Assembly (NCBI GenBank): GCA_029891385.1
Contig: JAIWQS010000179.1
Span: 38,451-102,450, forward strand
DNA length: 64,000 nucleotides
Direction of reading: 5' to 3'
DNA from: Erythroxylum novogranatense
Taxonomy: Eukaryota > Streptophyta > Magnoliopsida > Malpighiales > Erythroxylaceae
Positions 1-10,691 of the stretch are shown in pieces. The notes under the pieces are model-generated. The model was given only the letters and a program-made list of their open reading frames with translations. It was not told the origin of the DNA and searched no databases. Both the position numbers and the translations under genes were made by a program. Numbering within the stretch: the first letter of the stretch is position 1; every line of letters starts with the position of its first letter.

Positions 1-438
1 ATGTATATGCCACTGAGCTTCGCAGCTCACCCTATTATCTCCCACTCCTCAGGTGCAGAACGAGACGATCGTTGATCTTGCAAGGCATCGGAAACTCCAA
101 GATAGTTAGGAGCTTTGTATTAAGTTAGTACTTTAGTTGGCCCTCCGAGCATATCATCATGGAACATTTTTCATGTATTTTGGATTTAGCCCTTATTCTG
201 TATTATGTATGGTTGAGAATACTTGTTTAATTTCTTCGGATTGTTATGGCATGAAACCCCTTGGTTTATGGGGTGTTTAATTCATAGATGGAATGCATGT
301 GTAGAATGTGTGTATGTATGTTTGTGTGAATCGAATTATGTTTAGATGTTGGGATCGGGTCTGAATTTTCGGGAGCTCGTCGCTGGCACAGCCTGAGGGG
401 TCACCTCGGGATTAGGGATCCGGGACCCGGGCCCAACA
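1..438 (+). mobile_element. 3' part of an LTR (element runs off the left edge)
   Basis: The segment ends in CCCAACA, a normal CA-type LTR terminus, and the sequence changes character immediately after it. Near its left edge (about 11-32) it has a short motif, ACTGAGCTT followed by GCTCACCC. The reverse complement of this motif occurs in both solo LTRs to the right (near 2190 and 5494), so the three belong to related LTR families with this copy in the opposite orientation. No coding sequence is seen. The 5' end lies outside the window, so solo LTR and full element cannot be told apart. Confidence 0.55.
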
Positions 439-1068
439 TTACCCCTACTACTTATTGTTAAATCAGCGGGGGTTTTCAAGGAAAAAGAAAGGAAGTTTAC
501 CTTTTCATTGATGAAAGCTTCTCTCCGCCTTCTCTGGCTAGTCCTAAAGCCCTATAAGAAAATCAAATCCAAACTCATAATAGACATGCCCTAATCATTA
601 ATAGAGATCGGTCTGAGTTTGTTACCTATGATGAGATTCATGGATGAAGTACTGAGTGGGAGTAGATAGAACTGTAGTTCGACTAGCCAGAACCATCTCC
701 TTCCAAATTAAGAACCTCTTAGAAGATTAAAGAAAGAATTCAAGAAAAGACATTAAGAATGAACAAACAATCAAATTGAATACACTTACTTGAGCTGAGA
801 TCTCCCTCGTTGGTTATAAAAAAAAAGCCGAGCCCCTAAAGAACCTCTTCTTCCTCCAACATCGCAAGGTTTGGAAAGTTGATATACAAAAAAGTCATGC
901 CCTAATTGAAAAAGTTTTTGTTTTCTGAGAAAGCTACCTGAGTTGATTTATCCATGCGAAGAACTGAGGGATAGATAATCCATGGAACCACTGATTAAAT
1001 CATCGTTAAAGAGTCTGCAATCACCCACACTAATCGAGTAAGAGATAGAAGATTTGAGAAAGTAGCAG
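439..1068. other. Unassigned host-like sequence with a possible small exon
   Basis: No long open frame, repeat or transposon end is visible. On the minus strand 551-501 could be a 51-bp exon: a T-rich tract ending in ATAG precedes it, GTAAAC follows it, and one frame is fully open (17 residues including ALGLAREGGEKL). Weaker donor-like sites occur on the same strand near 797 and 937. The gene is not recognised. This flank and 6913-7205 were contiguous before the solo LTRs inserted. Confidence 0.25.
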
Positions 1069-3353
1069 TGTTAGACCCCGCTTCCAAAGCCCAAAATTGG
1101 AGTCGTGAGATGTGAGCCTAATACCCTATAGTTTCCGAAGCCTAACAATCTGGAGTCATAAAGCGTGACCGGGCTTCCTTGTGGGGTTATTTCAATGACT
1201 CCTCATTAGCCATCGCCCCATAAGGGTGATGTGTCCACACTAGTTAAACACCAAATGATAATTTGACTTCTGCAAAACACTTGTAGCTTCTACCTTTTGA
1301 ATAGGAACCATCTCATTCGGAGCCCTATAGCTCAAGATATGCTTTAAAAAAATCCAAATTGTGTTCATAATCTAGTTATACCCCTCCAACCGATCCCTCC
1401 TTTTCCTTCCATCAATCTCTTTCAAATTGACCCCATAAGCTACAAATTATTACTGAGAGATAGGAAAATGTGTCATGAATCTATCTCTTCAAGAATCACT
1501 TAATTTGGAGGTCGGGTTATGAAGTTATGGCCAAAAGAATCAACCATGCTCATGTCCTCAATCACGTTGTATCTATCTCGAAACAATTGGCATAACTTTC
1601 TCTAAAGACATCAGATTGAGGTGTTCTTTAGATGGTTTGAAGAAGACTTTAAGATCTACAACTTTTATGAAGACTTTGAAGATAGATTCTATTTTCTAGA
1701 GGGTCAAATTTGGATTAGACAATAGGGTCAGTTGAACAATGCACCAAATGATATGACGTCATCACCAGACGATATGATGTAGCACCCCCTTACCGTAGGG
1801 TACGCACTGGGACGCCCGTGAGTCGCTCCGACGCATATCCCACAGCAAGGAAGTGCTACTATCAAAATGATCATTAAATACTCGCATGACATCAATACAA
1901 TTAAACTGAATTAAGCAAATTACTAAACTTTAAAAAACCACAATAATCTTTCATTTCACATTACTAACTGAAATATAGACAAGTCTATCAGTCCCCTACA
2001 GTCTCAATACAATGTCTCAAAAAGAAAACTGATACAAAAGTCTATACTATGCCATCCCAAAAGTCGCCCCAGCTGACCCACCTATGAGCCATCGCTTCTC
2101 TTGCCCACGCACTCACACGGCCGAAAGAGACTATCACGGGAGCTAGAAATCTACTAACGTTGTCCTGAAAAGTATTTGCAATGTTGGGTGAGTTTGCGAA
2201 CTCAGTGAGAAACCATCATCGATGGTTCACCTAACTCATGCATATACACACGTTATATCACATAGTTACACGATATCACATTCGAAACACTATACAACAA
2301 TTTACACGTTCTCACCATAACATAAATAAGATATATCACTGCACAATAGTTACATAGTACACGCATTCTCAATTTTCACAATACAATCCGATGCATAATG
2401 CATGTCAGAATCTCATTTTATGTCAATGTTGTGACTGAGCGTCAATACTGTCCCAATTCGGGCACATTACACAGTAATCGCATTTTTGGCAAGTAGGAGA
2501 GCCCTCAGGGTATGCACTACTGCCCGCTCACACTAGGGATAGGAGAGCCCTTTAGGTATGCACTATTCCCTTTCGGCCTTAGGCCCTTTCACTGATAATT
2601 CGAGCGTAAAGCTATGATCACTAATCGCACCAGTCACAACTGTTTATTTACCGCTTTTAATCATGTCTAGCATGCACTCACACTTGCACAATCAATAACA
2701 TATATACATATATCAATCGATTCTGTTTATCGCATTCAAAACATTTACTCACAATTTCAGCACATCTATTTCACAATTTACAAGCACTTACATTGGCACA
2801 CAACTCACACATTCATAAAATATTTAACATACAAAGATTGAGGAACCAACTAGGTTACTCACCTGTAACTTCCGACCTACTGCCTGGAAGTCCCAGCAAT
2901 GTCCGTGGACTGACGATCCAACGGTGCCTCTATAACATTTTAAACAATTTCTCATCACTAGATGGTCAATCAAAAAAATTCGATAATGCACATGTCTTAA
3001 TTCAAAGCTGTACGATGCATGTTCATGATTTTTCGGAGCTAAAACCCAAGTCTGCAATTTCTTGCCTCATAACCAAAATTCACTATTCGCTAGATCAATA
3101 CCATTCATTAATTTCATAAGTCTCCAATTTAAACTCCCATAGTCATAATGAAATTCTTAGGTTACAATAGGAACTATAATCGACTCTCTTTCTATGATTG
3201 CGATCCCGCTAATTAAAATTCGAACTCTCAATCTTTACCACAATTGTAGACCTCTCTCTCTAGTTCATAACGAATTAAGAATCACCTCAATTGGAGGTCT
3301 ACACTATAAAATATGCCCCAAAAACCAAATTGATTCCATTCAGAATTTTGTCC

Positions 3354-3530
3354 CTCGCCGCGGCCAAGGATTTCTCGCCGCGACGTGGGAACGTTTGCCA
3401 CAACGAACACTCCTCTTGCACCTCGCCGCGACTCCTACGAACGACTCGTCGCGGCAAGAAACTTATTCGCTCGCCGCAGCGAGCACGCATTTTCTCGTCG
3501 CGGCGTGGCCTTTTTTCAGACGTCGCGACG
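3354..3530. repeat. CG-rich degenerate tandem array, about 24-bp period
   Basis: Cores of the form CTCGYCGCGRC start at about 3354, 3374, 3422, 3445, 3470, 3494 and 3519. The later ones are spaced 23-25 bp apart. The block is strongly enriched in CpG compared with the AT-rich sequence around it. It lies within the inner solo LTR. Confidence 0.7.
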
Positions 3531-3918
3531 TGCGGCTACATCTTCTTCCCCGACCGATTTTTCCGCCATTTTCACTCTTAAAACCAGCATTAAACACACT
3601 CAACTACCCACATCTCTAGCATTTAAACTCATTAATACATCAAACAACAATAAATATCAACATTAAAGCTATAAAACTTACCAAATCGAAGCTCGATTCT
3701 TAAACCCTAAAATCTCCGAAAATCTTTCAATCCTCTAACATCCACGGTGATCCTCCATAGCCAATCCAAACATCAAACTCTCCATAGTCTCTAGCAGCTC
3801 TTCAAACACAAAGAAAGGGGAAACAAGCAAAATCTCCAAGGGGGGGACAAGATCGAATCGTCGAAGGAAGAGGAAGGAGAAAGGAAAGTTTGTCTATCTT
3901 CAATTTCAAAACCTAATG

Positions 3919-3941
3919 TATATATATATATATATATATAA
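3919..3941. repeat. (TA)n microsatellite in the inner solo LTR
   Basis: An uninterrupted run of TA dinucleotides follows ACCTAATG and ends before AGGGGTTG. It is a simple repeat with no other content. Confidence 0.9.
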
Positions 3942-4466
3942 GGGGTTGATTTAAACCTATAGATTATAATCCTCAAATTCATTAAATTTCAGTCTCTAAA
4001 TTTCAATGGCTCGTCATAAAAATTCCTAAACTCGCAAGTCTAAATTTTCCATGCCATTATCCCATCAATTTCGGAACCAGAATCTAATCCATCATTCTCT
4101 AAGACATTTTCTCGGCCCGAAACCAGAATTCTGAAAATTCTGAAAAATTCCTATAAATCCTCAAAAATCCAAAACACAAGGTCCTATATTCTCATTTAAC
4201 TTTTCAAATCTCTAAAATTCAATTCTCACTCCAATTAGCTATATAAGCCCAATAAATCATATCTAACATAAATTTACAATTCAAAACAGAATCACAATTA
4301 ATTGTCGGAAAAATCATGAATGCATGTCACTACACATATGCATGTGCAAAAGGATCTATTTCTCTAAAATCAGAGGCCAAAATAATACTCAATGAATATA
4401 TGCAGTAAAAATTCTATCATGTCCCAATTGCCAATATGCCCATCACATCTGTAACGGGATGTTACA

Positions 4467-4770
4467 TATGACATCATCAGATAATACATCATCTCCAGAC
4501 GATACGCTCTAACTAGACGATACGTCCTTGCTAGACGACAAGTCCTCGCCAGATGAAGCATCGTCACCAAACGATACATCCTCACAAGATGAAGCGTCCT
4601 CACCAAATGATACGTCCTCACCAGACGAAACGTCCTCACAAGACGACACATCATCACCAAATGAAGCATCCTCATCAAAAGAAACGTCCTTACCAGATGA
4701 TATGTCCTCACCAGATGATACGTCTGGTGCCCTCACCAGACGATATGGCATCATCAAACGATATAACGTC
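4467..4770. repeat. 18-bp minisatellite in the outer solo LTR
   Basis: Degenerate copies of an 18-bp unit related to GATACGTCCTCACCAGAC run through this segment. Related copies lie on the other side of the inner LTR (about 1745-1777), so the array was split by that insertion. Because the unit is a multiple of three, several frames stay open and mimic a repetitive protein (DETSSP-type repeats). This is a by-product of periodicity, not evidence of a gene. Confidence 0.75.
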
Positions 4771-6912
4771 ATTAAACGATACAAACTATACTCCTGAGCA
4801 TCTCTATTTATAAGGATCATAACTTTCGACTCCAATGTCTAAAAATTTCATACTTTATACCATTAGAAAACTAGAAAGATGAGCTACAATTTTCTAGAAG
4901 ACAACTTTGACTAATTTAGCCTAAATTAGTCTAGTTTTTCCCCTTAATTTGGTATACAATTTATACACCTATGAAAGACTTGAAATTTTGCATTTCTCAA
5001 ACTTGGAATGTCCTGAGCTTAACCATTCAGCTACCAAATTGACTCGTTAAACTTTCAAATCTTAACTCATTTGTCTCATCACCTTCAACTATATCGGATC
5101 AGTCATAATTCCTATCTTCCTTCCCGTAACATCTCACTTATGTGTGTGTGTATATATATATATCAACGATTTATGCTCCAAAATCATCAACTCAAGATGA
5201 TAACTTCTTCACGTATATCTAAATTTCAACTTACATCATCTATGCACCATTCACATTTCATTAACATCAAAAGAATAAAGTTTTTACAACATTTTAGTGG
5301 GCATTTCAAACCACCTTGCATCATAGTCCAAAAATACCAACTTTACAAGAACAATAATTTCTCAAAATGTGACTAAAGCCTTATTTTACATGGTCTAACT
5401 TCAAAAGAACAAAAATGCAAATTGGAGTGATGCCTTGACTCTCAACTTAATCACTGGATATCTTGTTCATCGCCTATAGATAGGGAGGAATAAGGGTGAG
5501 CTTAAAGCTCGTATGTAACAGTTTTATAATTGGTAACAAGCAAACATTATTCAAAACCTTTATGATCAAAGCCAATTTCCTATTGAATCATAAAACACAA
5601 AATTCTTAACTTATTAAGCCAATTCACAAATCACATAAGCCATACATCCATCAAACTTGCCTAATACATCATAACCAATCAAATACATCAAAATCAATTA
5701 AACACATCATAATGGTTTGGGTGGATCCGTAACAAAACGTACTATACATTTTTTATAAGGGTCCTGTGTAGCCGTGAACATAATATACTATCGCAATCCC
5801 ATAAAATGATCTTGCATAGTCGTGAACTTATGAGAGTCTGTGAAGGAGTTCCAACTCACTAGCCGGCAGGCAGAAGAAGCCTTTTTAATCAAGTGCACTT
5901 GACTGACAGAACAAACCACCACAAACCCACATAACATATTATTCATGAACGGAAAGTAGTTTGTCCAATTGGCACATTTTTTGAAAACTTGATTTCATAT
6001 ATTTGGTATCCTTTCAAAATCATTTCCATTTTTGTTTCATACTTTATGCACAAAATTCATACACACAACATGTAGCACTTTCTTAAAGCATTTAAAGAAC
6101 AGTAAATGCACATTTACAAGTACTTGAAAACATTTATTTCCTTTTTTAAAAAAATAAACATTGATGGCTTATTATTCAATTATAAAAATATAACCCACCT
6201 TAGTCTCCTTGCTTGAAAACTTGCTCAAGGATGTCTCTACTCTTGCTCTTCTTGCCTCTCTTGCCTCCCTTCAAATATTAGCAAAAATTTCCATTAAAAA
6301 AACTCCAATTGGAAAACCTAAAGAAACCTATGCATGAAATTGATCCTAGAATACTTAAACTCATGCATTTCCTAAGCTCTTTGAACCAACACCCTTCTAA
6401 AATTTCAAAAGATTTAACATAAGCTTATCTTGAATCTTCACCAAACAATGAATTTCTTGGCTCTAATGGAAGCTATAATCTTCCTCTCTCTTTTTTCCTT
6501 CTTGAACATCTTCAAAATCACTCTTTAGAACTAAGAAAAATTGAAACCTAGTTAACTTCCCTTCTTTTCTCTTTTTTCTCTTTTCGTGCTTCTCTCTTCT
6601 CTTTTCTCATTCATGTTTCTGGCTTCTTCCCAAATGCAAGACAACAATTCTTATCCCCTTTTATACCCTTAATGATTGCACAATGTCCATTTTGCCCCTC
6701 CTTTAATGCTTTATGGTTTTAAAGCTTAATTGATCCTCCCAAAATACCCCTTATGCAAACTTACCACCTTAAAACTTTAATTCTCTTAACCTATATCATA
6801 TTATCTTACTTACATTAACATGCTAATTAATTCCAACATATATTAATCTAGTAAGATTCCAAAATTAATCAAATCATGCTTATTTATCATGAAAAAAATT
6901 TCAGGGCCAACA

Positions 6913-7205
6913 AGCAGATCGTTATACCTGAATAGTAAAATGACTCTACAAAATGTAATTCTTTGTGTTTTAGTTCTGAACGTCGCCGTTTGCTTACCCA
7001 GAGTTATTCAGTGACGCAAGTGGATAGAGCTCACAGTGAACATCTTTTGATGTAATTTTTTATTTTATTAATGAATTTTTTAATTCTAAAAAAATAGTAT
7101 TAGTTTATGTTCAAGTAAGTAGTAAGTTGCAAAAATGGTGGAAGTAGTTAACAAGTACATGATTAAGTAGACTCAAAATTGAGCAGTTATATTAAGATAG
7201 AAGAA
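6913..7205. other. Host-like flank, no gene recognised
   Basis: This continues the host sequence interrupted at 1068. On the minus strand a possible exon ends near 6999 (CTCTG before GTAAGC). A TAATTTTTTATTTTATTAATG stretch follows on the plus strand. Nothing can be assigned. Confidence 0.2.
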
Positions 7206-7214
7206 GTTAAAGAA

Positions 7215-7349
7215 GGGTTAGATTAGGGTGCTCCAATCTTGTTCTATTTAATCTTGTCCACATATTTATATGGACCCTATATAAATATGTAGATGAGATT
7301 TAATAAAATAGGGTAAGAATTGATTAACCGGAACAAAGAATCTAATCCT
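7215..7349. mobile_element. Fold-back MITE with 9-bp target duplication (Mutator-like)
   Basis: The 135-bp element is flanked by a perfect 9-bp direct repeat, GTTAAAGAA (7206-7214 and 7350-7358). Its ends are imperfect inverted repeats (GGGTTAGATT on the left, AGGATTAGATT on the complement of the right). The inversion continues to a perfect 12-bp stem near the centre (ACATATTTATAT with ATATAAATATGT). A 9-bp duplication is typical of Mutator-like elements. There is no coding capacity. Confidence 0.8.
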
Positions 7350-7358
7350 GTTAAAGAA

Positions 7359-8057
7359 ATAATAATAGGTAATTACTTAGAATGTGAAAAGTGGGCATAT
7401 TTAAGGATAAGAGGACATCTAGAGGTCATTTCGTAAACAATTAATAAGCTATTTGTCAGCTGATAGAACCAAATTAGAGGTTTGACTTGACTGATAAACT
7501 ATTTTTTTGTTTGGTTATAAGTTAAGGGATCATTTGGTTTTACTTCTGTTTTTTTGTTATAGTTTTTAGTTTTGTTTTCAGTTTTTTGTTTCTATTTTTT
7601 AAATAAAAACATAAACATGTTTAGTTGTTAATGTTAATATAGTTATATTTTATTATCGATAATAAATACATATTAGATAAAACTTAAAGATAAATTATTT
7701 TTAAATAAATAAATTTATTTAATCTCTTATATAACATTTATTAACAAATTATTAATAAAATTATGTTATTTTAATAAATAAATAAATAATTCATAAATTA
7801 AAATTAATATTTATTTGAAATATATTTTAATTATTAAATCAAATTTTATTTGAATATTTAAATATTTTAATTTAATTATATTCATTAATAATTATTAAAA
7901 TTTAATTACATATAATTTAATCATAAAACTTAAATAAAATAAAATTATTCATAATTTTATTGATGATTATTTTAATTTATTAAATATATAATCTTGAATT
8001 AAATTATTCATAATTTTATTAATAATTAAATAATATATATTTAAATGATATTGATAA
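7359..8057. other. AT-rich intergenic sequence
   Basis: Very AT-rich sequence, especially 7600-8050, with runs of ATTTAAT/AATAAT. No gene, clear repeat boundary or transposon end is seen. Confidence 0.5.
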
Positions 8058-8250
8058 TTGTTAAAAAGGTACACTTGAAGATGAGTGGAATCCGGTTCCA
8101 AATGAGGACTATAAGCAAGGTGAAAGAGTACTTTATGCTTTGTTTAAGAAATGAAGCATTGTCATGTGAAGTAGCATAAAGGTAGAGAATTCCGTAAGAA
8201 GTGCTATGATGCCTTCAACGTTACGACGAGAACATGAAGTGCGGCAAGTG
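8058..8250 (+). repeat. Left end of the duplicated LRR-gene unit (copy 1 upstream flank)
   Basis: This sequence matches 36184-36350 closely (shared stretches such as AATCCGGTTCCAAATGAG and AAGAAATGAAGCATTGTCA). It marks the start of the segmental duplication that carries the LRR gene and the start of copia-B. In this copy the homology is interrupted by about 690 bp (8250-8938) that the second copy lacks, and resumes at 8939. Confidence 0.75.
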
Positions 8251-8415
8251 CCTACCTAAGTTTCCAAAAGTCAAGATTTAAAATAAAATTATAATGAAAA
8301 ATAATTAAATAAAATAAAAAACATATTTAAAATTTTTAAATATTAAAAGGTCATCTTTTTTTTCTCTTATTTCTTTTTTAAAAAATATAAATGGAGAGAA
8401 AAACACTACAAATTA

Positions 8416-8700
8416 TTCCATCTGATTTCTAATAAAAGTTATTTTAGATATATTTTAATTATTTAAAATAAGTGTCATTCTTGACTTTGTATGCTTGTTT
8501 ATAATTTTTCTTCCAAAATTAACCTTTCATTTTTCTCTCATCTTAATTATACAGATCAAAATTTTAAGATAATTTAATATACAATTTCTCTCACATGCTA
8601 ATTTTATGAGAGTATTAATAAGGGTATATCTATAATTTCATTAATTTTCTTAATAAGCGTGTATTTTTCTAAAATGACTCTTATTATAAATCAGAGAGAG
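8416..8700. mobile_element. Stowaway-like MITE (TA duplication)
   Basis: The 285-bp element is flanked by TA (8414-8415 and 8701-8702). The left end reads TTCCATCTGATTTCTAATAA and the complement of the right end reads CTCTCTCTGATTTATAATAA; the match extends about 33 bp through AGTTATTTTAGA / AGTCATTTTAGA. TA duplication plus a CTCTCTCTGATT-type terminus fits the Tc1/mariner-derived Stowaway group. It lies within the 690-bp sequence present only in LRR copy 1. Confidence 0.75.
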
Positions 8701-9076
8701 TACATTGTAAGTGTAAGTATAGGGTAACAAATCTCGATATATCTTCTAATAGAATCGAGAGGCACTCCTGAGTGGGATCTTGAAATTAATAACTCCTATA
8801 TCGAATTGGTCTGCATAATTAACGAGTCTGCGCACTAATTACCTTAACAAACCACGGTAAACAGTTCATTGAAATGCACACTAACTAGAAATAAAGCTGC
8901 ACAGTGAATGTCATTTAATTTAAAATTTACTAACTACAGGCATCGAATAAAGTGTTAAAGGAAGACCATAACTGAAGACTTGGGAGTTTAAGATGGTTCA
9001 GATCCCCGTTCCCATTTCTCGTCGCAGTTAAACCAGACTTCTTCTCAACAACATACTTGCATTCTGCTTTATTGCG

Positions 9077-9147
9077 ATGTTTCGTGGTGAGGATGAGTCC
9101 TACATTCTCAATATCATATCTCTCGGATTTTCTATGGGTGTTACTTC
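9077..9147 (+). pseudogene. 5' coding fragment of LRR gene copy 1
   Basis: ATG at 9077 opens the frame MFRGEDESYILNIISLGF..., nearly identical to the start of the paralogue at 36507. After 71 bases the frame is cut by the copia element at 9148-17024. The host sequence resumes at 17025 with the repeated pentamer ACTTC and continues CGGGAGTGTTGG, exactly as in the uninterrupted paralogue at about 36572. The gene is therefore broken. Confidence 0.8.
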
Positions 9148-10691
9148 TGTGGATGGTAGGTCTGAAACAGCGAAAGGCTTCAACAAAGTTTAAACTTCAG
9201 ATCAGTACCAAGTGCCAAGTCTCAATTGCTGGAAAAATGAACTCAAGTGGAGAGCTGGTTCTTCAGACTTCAGCGAGAATGAGCAAGCCGCAATGAAACC
9301 TTCCGAAGTGAAGCTTGAGTTGAATCAGATTTTCCAGCAACAAAGTCCCAAGAAAAGCACTTCAGCAAAAATAACTTGTCCTCAACCACTCCATCGTAAA
9401 TGTAACCTCAAGCCTTCAAACTTGACAAGCCTCGGTCCGCACTATTCCAACAAATGCCACTTCTATGCTAAATGAGATTTTTACTTCAAGAAAGGAAAGT
9501 TTTGTTGATGTACATTATTTGTAACCTTTAAGCTTGATATATTCTCAGATAATGGTCATTCACTAGCAACAATGTGACTAACTCTCCAATATTTGCAAAA
9601 ATGTAATCAAGATATGTAAACCGAAGCAATAAGCCTTCAAGAAAATGAAATTCTGCACTTTCAAATCTGCTTTGTTTCCATTCTTAGAGACTATCCTTCA
9701 TGCTACTCACCTTACACACATATGCAACAACTCAAGAACAATGGTAATTACAAAAGTAATATACGAAATCAGGTGAAAAATAGAAGATGAAGTTTTCAGA
9801 AATTTTGCAGCTATTATTACTGTTTCATTGGGCTGAAAAGAAAACTATGGTTTTGAGCTTCTTCTACTTAGCTCCTCACACAACTCAACATGCTCACATA
9901 TGTAATAACACCAAATCAACAGTAAGAACAAGGAAAAATAGCAGAAACTGATGAAGAGAGGAAAATGAGATTTTTCACAAATAGTTCTGCCATCGCTCAT
10001 TCATAATGAAAGAGAAGGTTTTGAGCTTTTTAATTGCTCTTCACACCATTCTTGCTTGTTTTACATCAATGGTCTAGAATGAAAAGGAAAAGCAGCTAAT
10101 GTGTAGGATTTTGACAAGTTTCATCCTCTCATTGGTTCAATTTGTAACAAAAATAAATTGTTGGACAAAACAATAACAAAAGTCGATACAAGGATTTCCT
10201 AATTAGTGAAAGCTGAAAAGTAGATAAAAAGTTAAAAGTTGCTTGAAAACAATGGGAACAAGAAGGTCGATGCTCGACTTTCATTTCTTCATTGCCTATA
10301 ATTGCTTTTAACTTCAAATTTGCAGATCTGTTGACTTGTAACACTTTAATTACTTCAGTTTATAACTTGTAAATTGCTTCGTACATTAAAACTCGCTTCG
10401 GTTTTTTTGCTGCACTTGTCGCTCATCTTCAAACTCTTCATTCTTCAATTTTCATCACATGTAACTTCAACCTTCTTGCTTATCTGACTTTGCTCATCAC
10501 TTCCAATCATTCGGACTTTTGTTTTTGAATCCAAACACCTCTGAATTGCTCTCAAAACCATCATCTCTAGCTTCCTCTTCATTGCTGGAATTTTGTTCTT
10601 CATTTTACTCTTCCTCTTCACTTTCATTGAACTTGTTATTTCCTCCACAATCTTCAACATAGCTGGCTGCATTAAACAACATAGATCAACA
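9148..10691 (-). repeat. 3' LTR of the copia element at 9148-17024
   Basis: This 1544-bp LTR matches 15605-17024 over most of its length. On the coding strand it starts TGTTGATCTATG just after a purine tract, and its last base is at the ACTTC target duplication. Its final 100 bp on the coding strand (9148-9250) correspond, in inverted orientation, to the 15494-15577 segment of the other LTR. Confidence 0.85.

Larger units (their letters stand above)
1778..4466 (-). mobile_element. Solo LTR nested in the outer solo LTR
   Basis: It begins TGTAGCACCCC and ends GGGATGTTACA, and is flanked by perfect 5-bp direct repeats TATGA (1773-1777 and 4467-4471). It is 2689 bp with no protein-coding capacity. 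It carries the conserved GGGTGAGTT...AACTCAGTGAG motif at about 2187-2209 and a CG-rich tandem array at 3354-3530. The insertion site lies inside an 18-bp minisatellite of the outer LTR, so this insertion is the younger of the two. Confidence 0.85.
1069..6912 (-). mobile_element. Large solo LTR (outer), interrupted by a second solo LTR
   Basis: The segment opens with TGTTAGACCCCG and closes with GGGCCAACA, giving the TG...CA inverted ends of an LTR. It is flanked by a perfect 5-bp target duplication, AGCAG, at 1064-1068 and 6913-6917. Without the inner insertion (1778-4466 plus its 5-bp duplication) it is about 3.15 kb. There is no gag-pol, primer site or second LTR, so it is a solo LTR left by recombination between the two LTRs of an element. 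Orientation is inferred only from the motif at about 5494 (GGGTGAGCTT...AAGCTC, reverse complement of the one near position 20). Superfamily is not proven; LTRs of this size suggest Ty3/gypsy. Confidence 0.8.

Noticed and set aside
3194..3666. Overlapping frames of 93-141 codons in the inner solo LTR
   Set aside because: They overlap in three frames across the CG-rich array, with no protein similarity seen.
4370..4835. Overlapping open frames on both strands that look like repetitive proteins (PDETSS and RLVRTY types)
   Set aside because: They are produced by the 18-bp minisatellite, whose period is a multiple of three. There is no start context, domain or conservation.
9057..9475. Small plus-strand frames at the left end of the copia
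   Set aside because: They run from the LRR gene into the LTR out of frame and have no conserved product.
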